Positions 42,226-50,177 of a DNA stretch of 54,537 nt are shown piece by piece. Numbering within the stretch: the first letter of the stretch is position 1; each line of letters begins with the position of its first letter. This stretch comes from an uncultured Alistipes sp. GTDB taxonomy: Bacteria > Bacteroidota > Bacteroidia > Bacteroidales > Rikenellaceae. The notes under the pieces were generated by a model that was not told the origin of the DNA, did not search any database, and saw only the letters and a list, made by a program, of their open reading frames with translations. The DNA is taken from positions 1-54,537 of the forward strand of contig CAUHCL010000003.1 of NCBI GenBank assembly GCA_959604655.1. Direction: 5' to 3'. A program made the position numbers and the translations under genes.

Positions 42226-42303
42226 GAGTCGCAGCCTGCGGAGGAAGCGAACAGCGAGCCTCCGCGGGGCGAGGCTGCGGCTCGCGCGGCTCCAAGGAGC
42301 CGC
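42226..42303 (-). repeat. Intergenic repeat module A, reverse copy
   Basis: The reverse complement reads like 20485-20560 with few differences; its end hairpin is GCGGCTCC-AA-GGAGCCGC (42286-42303). The loop differs from the TTCA of the forward copy. It lies upstream of dut. Confidence 0.78.
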
Positions 42304-42364
42304 AAAAATATCGAAATCGGAAGCAAAGTTAAAATTTTTATAGAAGCACAAAAAAGTATATACC

Positions 42365-42796
42365 ATGAAAGTGAAAATCGTAAACCGCTCGCGCTTCGCG
42401 CTGCCCGAATACCAGACGCCGCTCTCGGCGGGGCTCGACATTCGCGCCGATCTCGACGCGCCCGTCACGCTCGGTCCTCTGGAGCGGGCCATGATCCCCA
42501 CGGGGCTGTTCGTCGAGCTGCCCGAGGGGTGCGAGATGCAGATACGCCCCCGCAGCGGTCTGGCGGCCAAGCACGGCATCACGGTGCTCAACTCGCCCGG
42601 GACCATCGACGCCGACTATCGCGGCGAGATAAAGATAATACTGGTCAACCTGAGCGGCGAGTCCTTCACCGTGGAGGCGGGCGAGCGCATCGCCCAGATG
42701 ATCGTGGCGCGCTACGAGCAGATCGAGTGGCAGCCCGTGGAGGAATTGGGCGCGACGGAACGCGGCGCGGGAGGATTCGGTTCGACGGGCAAGTAA
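42365..42796 (+). CDS. dut: Deoxyuridine 5'-triphosphate nucleotidohydrolase
   Basis: 143 residues, the standard trimeric dUTPase length. The five motifs are present: SAGLDIRADL, RPRSGLAAKHGI, NSPGTIDADYRGEI, GERIAQMIV and the C-terminal P-loop-like RGAGGFGSTGK. It splits dUTP into dUMP and pyrophosphate. The next gene begins 12 bases after its stop. Confidence 0.95.
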   Translation: MKVKIVNRSRFALPEYQTPLSAGLDIRADLDAPVTLGPLERAMIPTGLFVELPEGCEMQIRPRSGLAAKHGITVLNSPGTIDADYRGEIKIILVNLSGESFTVEAGERIAQMIVARYEQIEWQPVEELGATERGAGGFGSTGK

Positions 42797-42807
42797 AGCA
42801 CGAAGCC

Positions 42808-44433
42808 ATGACCGTATCGACCGTAAAACATCTCCTGTGGCTCGCGGCGACGGCGTTCGTCCTCGCGTCGTGCGGCGATGCGCCCCGAGCGGCAAAGGAG
42901 CGGGCGGCGACGGACGAGGGGCGCGAGCTGATCGCCGATCCGTCGTTCCGCCGCGGCATGGCCCTCTCGCCGCTCAGCCCCGTCACAGTCACGGCGGGCG
43001 GCGGATTCGGGAAAACCAATGTCGACACGCTGCGTTTCGTCGATTGCGACGAGGCCCCCGCATGGCAGGCGGCCCAGTGGTGGAGCCGTCACGATCTGGC
43101 AGGTACCGCGCGCTGCACGAACGAAAGCTGTGCGGAGTTCTCGAACGAAGGCAAGCGTATCGCTCTGGGCAACGACGGCACGCTGACGCTGGAGATACGC
43201 ACGAGCACGGAGTACGACGCCCCGCGCACGGCCGACGGGCAGTGGCCCCATCTGCTGATCCAGCAGGATTTCGCCGACGCCCCGCGCGTGGGCGACCTGG
43301 CGGGTCTGCGGTTCTCAATGAGCGTGCGGCTGCTCTACTGCCACAACCGCATGGGAAGCGTTTTCGACGAGACGCTGCACACGGCGCAGGCTCCGTTCTA
43401 CCTATATCTGCGGAACACCGCTCCCGCGTCGCCCGACTTCGGCGAGGCGCTGTGGGTGGGCGTGCCGACGTTCGACTACCGCTACGAGCGTCTTGCCGAC
43501 ACGGAGACGGTGCATTGGGACAAGGGCACCTCGACATACATCTACACCATCCCGCCGCGCAGCGTGTGGGGTGACATATCGTTCCACGACCGCATGGAGC
43601 ACTGCGCCGACATCGATCTGCTGCCGCTCGTAGTGCGGGCGTTCGAGGCCATGCGCGAGCGCGGATGCTTCGCCGCGTCGACGCTCGACGACATGACGAT
43701 CACGGGAATGAATTTCGGCTGGGAGGTCCCCGGGACCTTCGATGCCGCGCTGGAGGTGAAGGGAATATCGCTCACGGCGGCGCGCAAGCCCGCCGCACGG
43801 CCCGTAAGGGTGAGGATGAGCACCACGATGGGCGACATCGTGCTGGAGCTGGACGACCGTACCCCGCGCCACCGCGACAACTTCGCGGAGCTGGTGCGCG
43901 AGGGCTATTTCGATTCGCTGCTGTTCCACCGCGTGATCGAGGGTTTCATGATCCAGGGCGGCGACCCGCGCACGCGCGACATAACGGGCGCCGAGTTCGA
44001 CGCCGATGGTCCCGAGACGGGCGAGCGGCGCTATTGGGAGGATATCGAGGCCGAGATACGCTACCCCGAACTCTACCACCGCCGCGGGGTGCTGGCGGCG
44101 GCGCGCGAGGGCGACGACGTGAATCCCGCCCGCCGCTCGTCGCGCACGCAGTTCTACATAGTGTGGGGCCGCACGTTCGACGACGAGGCGCTGGACCGCA
44201 TGCAGGAGCGCATGGCCAAAGCGACCGACGGACGATATGCCGCGATGCCCGATTCGGTGCGCGAGGCCTACCGCACCGCGGGCGGCACGCCCCATCTGGA
44301 CGGACAGTACACGGTCTTCGGACGCGTGGTGGAGGGGCTGGAGACGGTGGAGGCCATACAGCGCACGCCCACCGACTCGCTCGACCGCCCCGTGACGGAC
44401 GTCAGGATACTGCGGGCGAGGGTGGAGAGGTAA
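42808..44433 (+). CDS. Lipoprotein with unknown N-terminal domain fused to a cyclophilin-type peptidyl-prolyl isomerase
   Basis: 541 residues from the ATG at 42808. The lipobox LASC places Cys22 at the mature end. Residues ~35-330 form a beta-rich domain I do not recognise; stretches such as GTLTLEIRTSTEY, LLIQQDFADA and APFYLYLRNTAPASPDF look like a carbohydrate-binding jelly roll. Residues ~335-541 are a cyclophilin: MGDIVLELDDRTPRHRDNF, LLFHRVIEGFMIQGGDPRTR and TQFYIVWGR, with the TPHLDGQYTVFGRVVEGL end, split by an insertion. The catalytic Arg-Phe-Gln set is visible as FHRV and MIQGGD. It acts in the periplasm. Confidence 0.85.
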   Translation: MTVSTVKHLLWLAATAFVLASCGDAPRAAKERAATDEGRELIADPSFRRGMALSPLSPVTVTAGGGFGKTNVDTLRFVDCDEAPAWQAAQWWSRHDLAGTARCTNESCAEFSNEGKRIALGNDGTLTLEIRTSTEYDAPRTADGQWPHLLIQQDFADAPRVGDLAGLRFSMSVRLLYCHNRMGSVFDETLHTAQAPFYLYLRNTAPASPDFGEALWVGVPTFDYRYERLADTETVHWDKGTSTYIYTIPPRSVWGDISFHDRMEHCADIDLLPLVVRAFEAMRERGCFAASTLDDMTITGMNFGWEVPGTFDAALEVKGISLTAARKPAARPVRVRMSTTMGDIVLELDDRTPRHRDNFAELVREGYFDSLLFHRVIEGFMIQGGDPRTRDITGAEFDADGPETGERRYWEDIEAEIRYPELYHRRGVLAAAREGDDVNPARRSSRTQFYIVWGRTFDDEALDRMQERMAKATDGRYAAMPDSVREAYRTAGGTPHLDGQYTVFGRVVEGLETVEAIQRTPTDSLDRPVTDVRILRARVER

Positions 44434-44434
44434 G

Positions 44435-44516
44435 CGACCTCGCGACGCGAGGTCGGCAGTTCGCCGCCGCCCCCACGCGGCGGACTGCTATCGCACTCCG
44501 ACCGCCGTCGGCGAAC
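44435..44516 (-). repeat. Intergenic repeat module B, reverse copy
   Basis: Hairpin arms CGACCTCGCG and CGCGAGGTCG (44435-44444, 44446-44455), then the 33-base block 44456-44488, whose reverse complement is identical to 51424-51456. GCACTCCGACCGCCGTCGG (from 44493) corresponds to the 51394 end. A GGAGTGC at 44530-44536 can close an outer stem. It lies between the cyclophilin and delta-prime genes. Confidence 0.85.
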
Positions 44517-44563
44517 CGCAGGCGCGAAAGGAGTGCAGGCATAAAACATAAGGAAAATAGATA

Positions 44564-45709
44564 ATGAAGTTTTCAGACATCATAGGACAGCAGGCGCTGA
44601 AACGCCACCTCGCCGAGAGCGTCGACCGCGGCCGCATAAGCCACGCGCAGCTCTTCACGGGCGCGGCGGGCACGGGCGCGCTGCCGCTGGCCATAGCCTA
44701 CGCGCAATACATCAACTGCGAGGCAAGGCGCGACGGAGACTCGTGCGGCGAGTGCCCGAGCTGCCGTCAGATCGAGGCTCTGGCACATCCCGACCTGCAC
44801 TTCGTGTTCCCCGTCAACAAGCAGGGCAAGAAGAGCGGCGAGACCGTCCTCAGCAGCGATTTCATGCCTCTGTGGCGCGAGACGGTGGCGCAGACGGGCG
44901 GGTACTTCTCCCCGCGCGAATGGGCCGACCGCCTCGATCTGGGGCGCACGCTGCGCGGCATCATCTCGGCGCGCGAGGCCGACGAGATCATCCGCAAGCT
45001 GTCGTTCAAGAGCTTCGAATCGCAGTACAAGATAATGATCGTGTGGCAGCCCGAGGCCATGAACGACGAGGCGGCCAACAAGATACTCAAGATACTGGAG
45101 GAACCGTGGGAGAAGACCGTTTTCCTGCTGGTGTCGGAACGCCCCGACCTGCTGCTGCCCACCATAGTGTCGCGCACGCAGGAGGTGGCCGTGCCGCGCC
45201 TCGCGCCCGAGGATCTGGCCCCGATAGCGGGCGAGGGGGTCGACGCGACGCAGCGCATGAACATGGCGCGTCTGGCCGCGGGCGACGTGCTGGAGATGCG
45301 GCGGCTGGCGGGCGGCGGCGACGATGCCTCGCGGCACGAGAGCTTCGAGCTCTTCTGCCGTCTGATGCGTCTGTCGTACAACGACCGCCATCTGGAACTC
45401 ATCGAATGGGCGGACGAGACGGCGCAGCTCTCCCGCGAGCAGCAGCGCGCCATGCTGCTGCATGCGGCGCGCCTTTTGCGTGAAAGCTACATGCTGCACG
45501 CGGGGCTGGGATCGATCAGCTATCTGTGGGGCGAGGAAGCCGACTTCTGCAACAAGTTCGCGCCCTTCATCGGCAACGACAACATCGAGGCCCTCATCGG
45601 GCAGATCGAAACGGCCCTGCGGCAGGTGATGCAGAACGGCAACGCCCGCATCATCTTCACCCATTTCGCCCTCGCGGTGAGCAAACACATAAAACGCCTC
45701 GCCCGATGA
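44564..45709 (+). CDS. holB: DNA polymerase III delta prime-like clamp-loader subunit
   Basis: 381 residues. An AAA+ clamp-loader fold: FSDIIGQQALKRHLAESV, a degenerate Walker A (GAAGTGALPLA, no lysine, as in delta prime subunits), a cysteine zinc module (CEARRDGDSCGECPSC), and ILKILEEPWEKTVFLLVSE with sensor region TIVSRTQEV. It is therefore delta prime rather than DnaX. Start at 44564 follows repeat B; folK overlaps its end by four bases (ATGA). Confidence 0.9.
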   Translation: MKFSDIIGQQALKRHLAESVDRGRISHAQLFTGAAGTGALPLAIAYAQYINCEARRDGDSCGECPSCRQIEALAHPDLHFVFPVNKQGKKSGETVLSSDFMPLWRETVAQTGGYFSPREWADRLDLGRTLRGIISAREADEIIRKLSFKSFESQYKIMIVWQPEAMNDEAANKILKILEEPWEKTVFLLVSERPDLLLPTIVSRTQEVAVPRLAPEDLAPIAGEGVDATQRMNMARLAAGDVLEMRRLAGGGDDASRHESFELFCRLMRLSYNDRHLELIEWADETAQLSREQQRAMLLHAARLLRESYMLHAGLGSISYLWGEEADFCNKFAPFIGNDNIEALIGQIETALRQVMQNGNARIIFTHFALAVSKHIKRLAR

Positions 45710-46236
45710 CGCACCGAATAGTACTTCTCACGGGCAGCAACGCCCCCGACAAGGCCGAGATGCTGCGGCGCGCCGCAACGCTGGCCGAGCAGCGCATAGG
45801 TCCCGCGGAGGCCGTCTCGGAGCCGTGCGCCTCCGAGCCGTGGGGATTCGAGGCGGAGAGCGATTTCCTCAATCAGGCACTCGTGCTCCGCACCGAGCTG
45901 GAGCCCGAGCGGGCGCTCGACGAGTTGCAGCGCATAGAGATCGAGCTGGGCCGCATGCGCCCTAAGGAGAACGAGGAAAAGGCGCGCACGGGGCAGCGCT
46001 ACGCCTCGCGGGCGATCGATATCGACATCATGTTTTACGACGATCTCGCGATCGACACGCCCCGACTCAAGGTGCCGCATCCGCTGCTGCATCTGCGCGA
46101 ATTCGCCCTGCGGCCGCTGTGCATGATAATGGGCGACTACGTGCATCCGACAGCGCGACGCACGCTGCGCGGGATGCTCGACGATCTGCGCCGCGGCGCT
46201 ACGGCCGACAACGAAAATAAGGATACAGAGATATGA
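45706..46236 (+). CDS. folK: 2-amino-4-hydroxy-6-hydroxymethyldihydropteridine pyrophosphokinase
   Basis: 176 residues. LLTGSNAPDKAEML is the pterin-binding GSN start, RTELEPERALDELQRIE follows, and RYASRAIDIDIMFYDD is the HPPK ATP/metal motif (Arg-x2-Arg-x-Ile-Asp-Ile-Asp). It transfers pyrophosphate from ATP to the pterin in folate synthesis. I chose the ATG at 45706, which overlaps the previous stop as ATGA. The next ATG also overlaps its stop by four bases. Confidence 0.94.
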   Translation: MTHRIVLLTGSNAPDKAEMLRRAATLAEQRIGPAEAVSEPCASEPWGFEAESDFLNQALVLRTELEPERALDELQRIEIELGRMRPKENEEKARTGQRYASRAIDIDIMFYDDLAIDTPRLKVPHPLLHLREFALRPLCMIMGDYVHPTARRTLRGMLDDLRRGATADNENKDTEI

Positions 46237-46799
46237 TTAACAGCAAGGCGATTTTACGATCGGTCGCGACGGCCGCGATGCTGCTGCCGCTCGCGGGGTG
46301 CTTCAAAAGCGTGGTGACCTACACCCGTTTCAACATAGCCGTGTATACCCAGGCGGCGGCCGACGGCGATTTCGTCCGCGCCCGCGACCTCGACACCTAC
46401 GCCTACTACGTCGACACCACCGAGTGGCGCATAGCCTCCTACGACGATGCCGTCGAGGGGCGCATCACCAACAAGCTCACGGGCCAGACGCGCGAGGCGC
46501 CCGACGTGTGGGGCTCGTTCAACTCGTCGAGCGAATACCAGTGCTCGCTGGTGCTGACCGAGCCGCTGTCGATGATCGTGGCGGTGGACACGGGGCTGAA
46601 ACGCTACGCCTACCGCAGCTACGAACTGCCCGTCAACCTGCCCGCGGTCGACACCAAGCTCTACATGGCCGCGTGGCGGCCCACCCACACCTCGTCGGGA
46701 TGGGTGGTGGTGAACCGTTTCCATGTCCCCGAGACGCCCGAGATACCCGAGACGCCCGATGAGCCTGACGCACCCGACGCCGCGGAGAACGACCGATAA
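46233..46799 (+). CDS. Lipoprotein of unknown function
   Basis: 188 residues. A lipobox LAGC after a hydrophobic segment makes Cys23 the lipid anchor. The mature part is a small beta-rich domain (RFNIAVYTQAAADGDFVRAR, LTEPLSMIVAVDTG). The last ~20 residues are an acidic Pro/Glu/Thr repeat (PETPEIPETPDEP). No family recognised. Translation is coupled to folK. Confidence 0.65.
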   Translation: MINSKAILRSVATAAMLLPLAGCFKSVVTYTRFNIAVYTQAAADGDFVRARDLDTYAYYVDTTEWRIASYDDAVEGRITNKLTGQTREAPDVWGSFNSSSEYQCSLVLTEPLSMIVAVDTGLKRYAYRSYELPVNLPAVDTKLYMAAWRPTHTSSGWVVVNRFHVPETPEIPETPDEPDAPDAAENDR

Positions 46800-46811
46800 A
46801 TACCGAAAGCC

Positions 46812-48851
46812 ATGAAACGCAACACACGCAACATACTCTCGCCGCGGGCCTCGCGCCTTGCCTCGCTGCTCGCGGCGGTGCTCTTCGCGGGCGCCTTCTT
46901 CACCCGCTGCGCCTCGGTGGGCACCCCCACGGGCGGGCCCAAGGATTCGCTGCCGCCCGTAATAGTCAGGGCTACCCCAGCCGACCACACCACCGATTTC
47001 AAGAGCGACCGAATACTGATAGAGTTCGACGAATACGTGCAGCTCAAGGATCTGCACAAGGAGCTTTACACCTCGCCAGCCATGAAGCGCAAGCCCGTGG
47101 CCACGCTGCGCGGCAAGGCGGTGCAGATACAGATCAAGGACGACTCGCTGCTGCCCAACACCACCTACGCCATAGAGTTCGGGTCGGCGGTGTCGGACAA
47201 CAACGAGGGCAACCCGCTGCACGGCATGCGCTACGTCTTCTCCACGGGCGGTGCGATAGACTCGATGATGATGTCGGGCTACACCGAGGAGAGCGAGACG
47301 GCCGATTCGCTCGGACGCACGTTCATATACTTCTTCGAGGCCGATTCGGTGCCCGCGCCCGTGGAGTACGACTCCACGATGTTCAAATACAAGCCCGCCA
47401 AGATAGCCCGCTCGCGGCAGAACGGAATATTCGTGGCGCAGAACCTGCGGCCCGTGCCCTACCGCGTCTACGCTTTCTACGACTCGAACGACAACGGGGC
47501 GTACGAACCGTCGGTCGACAAGGTGGGCTTCCTGGACGGCCTCTACAACCCCGCCGAGATGCCCTCGTTCGCCATCTGGTACGACTCGGCACGCCGCTAC
47601 GTGTCGGCCGATCCGCAGCTCTACTTCCGTCTGTTCACCGACGTGAGCTTCCGCCGCCAGTCGTTGCAGGAGGCCAAGCGCACCGACCGTAACAATGCCG
47701 TGCTCTGCTTCGCCGCGCCGCGTCCCGACATAAGCCGAATAACGTTCGAGGGACTCGCCCCCGAGCAGATCGTAACCGAGCCCGCGAGCAGAAACCGCGA
47801 CACGCTGACGCTGTGGCTCGCCGCCGAGGAACTGCCCGACACGCTGCGCGGCGAGATAACCTACATGCGTCACGACACGCTCAACGTGCTGCGCGAGGTG
47901 ACCGAGCCGCTGGAGCTGTCGTGGCGTCGCGTGGAGACGCGCGAGCAGGAGCGCGAACGCGTCCGCAACGAGAAGGCCAAGGCCCGCGCCGAGGCCGAGG
48001 GGCGCGAGTGGCGTTCCACGCTGCCGTCGGCATTCCGCATGGTCGACTTCAAGTCGTCGGCCGAGGTGAACCCCGAGCAGGATCTGCCGCTGGAGTTCGC
48101 CATGCCTCTCGCACGGTTCGACTCGACGGCCATAAGGCTGCTGTCGTGGAGCGACAAGGGCGACACGGTGCGCGAACGGGCCGTGTTCATCCCCGACTCG
48201 GCGAGCGTGCGCAAATGGCGCCTGCGGTCGCGCTGGACTCCCGAACGCGAGTACCGTCTGGTCATACCCGCCGCGGCCATGACCGACATAGCGGGCGAGC
48301 GCAACGACTCGATAGCGGCCGATCTGACCGTAGCCGACATCGAGAAGTACGCCACGCTGAAGATCGACGTCACACCGCGCAAGGAGGGCGCGCAGTACAT
48401 CCTGCAAGCGGTGGACGCAGGCGGCCGCCTGCTCCGCGAGGTGCGTCACGCGGGCGCGGGTGTGCACACCATAAACTACATCCCCGCGGGCGACATGCGT
48501 CTGCGTATAATAGAGGACATGAACGGCAACGGCGAATGGGACGCGGGCAATCTGGTGGAGCGCCGCCAGAGCGAGCGCGCCGAGTTCTACAAGAACGAAC
48601 GCGACGAGGAACTGTTCACCGTAAAGACGGGCTGGGAGTTCGAGATCGCGCTCGACATGGGCAGCATATTCGCTCCCGTGACGATGGAGCAGCTCATCGA
48701 ACGCCTCGACAAGCGCGAGGCGGCCCGTGCGGCCAAGGAGGCCGAGCGGCGCCTCAAGGAGGGTAACAAGAAGAAGGACGACGGCCACAACCACTCGTCG
48801 CAGGGCATGGGAGCGGGCAACCTGCGCGGCATGGCGGGCGGACTGTTCTGA
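46812..48851 (+). CDS. Ig-like-domain lipoprotein (SbsA_Ig family)
   Basis: 679 residues. A signal with lipobox FTRC is followed by SVGTPTGGPKDSLPPVIV, the usual start of this Bacteroidota lipoprotein. An SbsA-type Ig-like domain lies at ~48-145 (ATPADHTTDFKSDRILIEFD; YAIEFGSAVSDNNEG). Two further beta domains follow, with calcium-like loops YDSNDNGAYEPSVDKVG and MNGNGEWDAG. The tail is basic and helical. It is an envelope structural protein; the function is unknown. Confidence 0.8.
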   Translation: MKRNTRNILSPRASRLASLLAAVLFAGAFFTRCASVGTPTGGPKDSLPPVIVRATPADHTTDFKSDRILIEFDEYVQLKDLHKELYTSPAMKRKPVATLRGKAVQIQIKDDSLLPNTTYAIEFGSAVSDNNEGNPLHGMRYVFSTGGAIDSMMMSGYTEESETADSLGRTFIYFFEADSVPAPVEYDSTMFKYKPAKIARSRQNGIFVAQNLRPVPYRVYAFYDSNDNGAYEPSVDKVGFLDGLYNPAEMPSFAIWYDSARRYVSADPQLYFRLFTDVSFRRQSLQEAKRTDRNNAVLCFAAPRPDISRITFEGLAPEQIVTEPASRNRDTLTLWLAAEELPDTLRGEITYMRHDTLNVLREVTEPLELSWRRVETREQERERVRNEKAKARAEAEGREWRSTLPSAFRMVDFKSSAEVNPEQDLPLEFAMPLARFDSTAIRLLSWSDKGDTVRERAVFIPDSASVRKWRLRSRWTPEREYRLVIPAAAMTDIAGERNDSIAADLTVADIEKYATLKIDVTPRKEGAQYILQAVDAGGRLLREVRHAGAGVHTINYIPAGDMRLRIIEDMNGNGEWDAGNLVERRQSERAEFYKNERDEELFTVKTGWEFEIALDMGSIFAPVTMEQLIERLDKREAARAAKEAERRLKEGNKKKDDGHNHSSQGMGAGNLRGMAGGLF

Positions 48852-48864
48852 TAGACGTTAAGAG

Positions 48865-49707
48865 ATGAAAAAGAGCATGATGATAAAATCGGTCCTGACG
48901 GCGGCGATGCTCGTCGCGGCCCTCGCCGCGCACGCGCAGCACACGCTGGGCATATCTGGCGGCGCGGGATCGGCCACGGCGCGGTTCTACCCCGCGCAGG
49001 AGACCAAGATGTTGATGGGACGCTGCGACTTCGGCCTGTCGTGGCGCTACTACTCGCTGCCGCGCTACGTGGGCGCCGTGGGCGTCGATCTGGAGCTGCT
49101 GCAACGCGGCTTCTCGTACGGCTACACCTACACCCCCGTAATCGACGACAAGGGCGAGGAGATGCGCGAATACTCCTACTACACGCGCCGTTTCAATTCG
49201 CTCATGCTGCCGCTGGTGTGGCAGCCCCACGTCTATCTGGCGCGCAACCGCGTGAGGGTCTACCTCGAAGCGGCCATCACGTTCTCCTACAACTTCGGCG
49301 GCGACTACGAGTACGACGACACGGGCGAGAAGGGCCGCTACGACATGCGCACCGAACGCGACAACCGCTGGGGCTACGGCCTGGCGGGCGGCGGAGGCTT
49401 CGCGCTTCTGTTCGGGCGCATAGAGTTAGGCGTGCGCGCGCGCTACTACTTCGGCTATGCCGACATACTGCGCAACCGCAACCGCTATGCCGACAACGCC
49501 ACCGACGGACTCGAGAACCCGTTCGCCGCGACGCCGATCAAGTCGCCCATAGACAATCTGGCCGTCAGCGTCACGCTGGCCTACCGATTCAACAAAGCGG
49601 GCTTCGACACATGGTTCTACAAGCCGCCCAAGCGCGACAAGCGGCGCAAGGAGTTCAACTTCTCGGAAGGGACGAGCGGCGGATCGTCGGCATCGCAACG
49701 GCGGTAG
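48865..49707 (+). CDS. Outer-membrane beta-barrel protein (PorT-like)
   Basis: 280 residues. A signal peptide (~1-22, AALAAHAQ) and alternating hydrophobic/aromatic strands throughout: GGAGSATARFYP, GAVGVDLELLQRGFSYGYTY, RVYLEAAITFSYNFGGDYEY, GFALLFGRIELGVRARYYFG, AVSVTLAYRFN. These fit the small eight-stranded Bacteroidota barrel family. The last ~30 residues are basic and Ser/Gly-rich, extending past the barrel. Confidence 0.8.
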   Translation: MKKSMMIKSVLTAAMLVAALAAHAQHTLGISGGAGSATARFYPAQETKMLMGRCDFGLSWRYYSLPRYVGAVGVDLELLQRGFSYGYTYTPVIDDKGEEMREYSYYTRRFNSLMLPLVWQPHVYLARNRVRVYLEAAITFSYNFGGDYEYDDTGEKGRYDMRTERDNRWGYGLAGGGGFALLFGRIELGVRARYYFGYADILRNRNRYADNATDGLENPFAATPIKSPIDNLAVSVTLAYRFNKAGFDTWFYKPPKRDKRRKEFNFSEGTSGGSSASQRR

Positions 49708-49715
49708 AGAGTTTT

Positions 49716-49781
49716 GCGCCGCGATGCGGCGCTGTCTTCGGCGGCACGCACCTTCGGTGCGCCCCCCCTGCCGCCGAAGAC
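49716..49781. repeat. Intergenic repeat module C, copy 2
   Basis: Hairpin GCGCCGC-GAT-GCGGCGC (49716-49732), then outer arms GTCTTCGGCGGCA (49734-49746) and TGCCGCCGAAGAC (49769-49781), and inner CGCACC-TTC-GGTGCG followed by seven C. It has the same plan as 27003-27073. It is 38 bases upstream of rbfA. Confidence 0.82.
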
Positions 49782-49819
49782 AAACCAAACGGAATGAAAA
49801 ATTATAAAAGAGTATACAA

Positions 49820-50167
49820 ATGGAACCTACACAAACCACACGACAGCAGAAGATCGCGCGACAGATCCAGCGCGACATAGCCGAGATATTGCAGAAAGAG
49901 GGCCCCGCGCTCGTATGCGGCGCTATGGTGACCGTCACCACGGTGCGCATATCGCCCGACTTCGCATATGCCAAGGTCTATTTCAGCATCTTCCCCTTCG
50001 ACCGCAACGCCGAGGTGATGGCTTCGCTCGAGCAGAACAACAAGTTCATACGCCACGAGCTGGGCCGACGCATCCGCAACCAGCTCAAGATCGTGCCCGA
50101 ACTGCAATTCTTCCTCGACGACTCGCTGGAGTATATCCGAAACATCGACTCGCTGCTGACGAAATAA
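49820..50167 (+). CDS. rbfA: 30S ribosome-binding factor A
   Basis: 115 residues, normal for RbfA. QQKIARQIQRDIAEILQKE, VTVTTVRISPDFAYAKVYFSIF, HELGRRIRNQLKIVPELQFFLDDSLEY and the IDSLL end are family features. It helps mature 16S rRNA 5' ends and cold adaptation. The permease gene begins 11 bases after its stop. Confidence 0.93.
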   Translation: MEPTQTTRQQKIARQIQRDIAEILQKEGPALVCGAMVTVTTVRISPDFAYAKVYFSIFPFDRNAEVMASLEQNNKFIRHELGRRIRNQLKIVPELQFFLDDSLEYIRNIDSLLTK

Positions 50168-50177
50168 GCCCCGCCCG

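Noticed and set aside
46254..48794. 846-codon minus-strand frame opposite the Ig-like lipoprotein gene
   Set aside because: Composition is His/Arg/Val-rich nonsense typical of antisense reading in high-GC DNA; no family motif.
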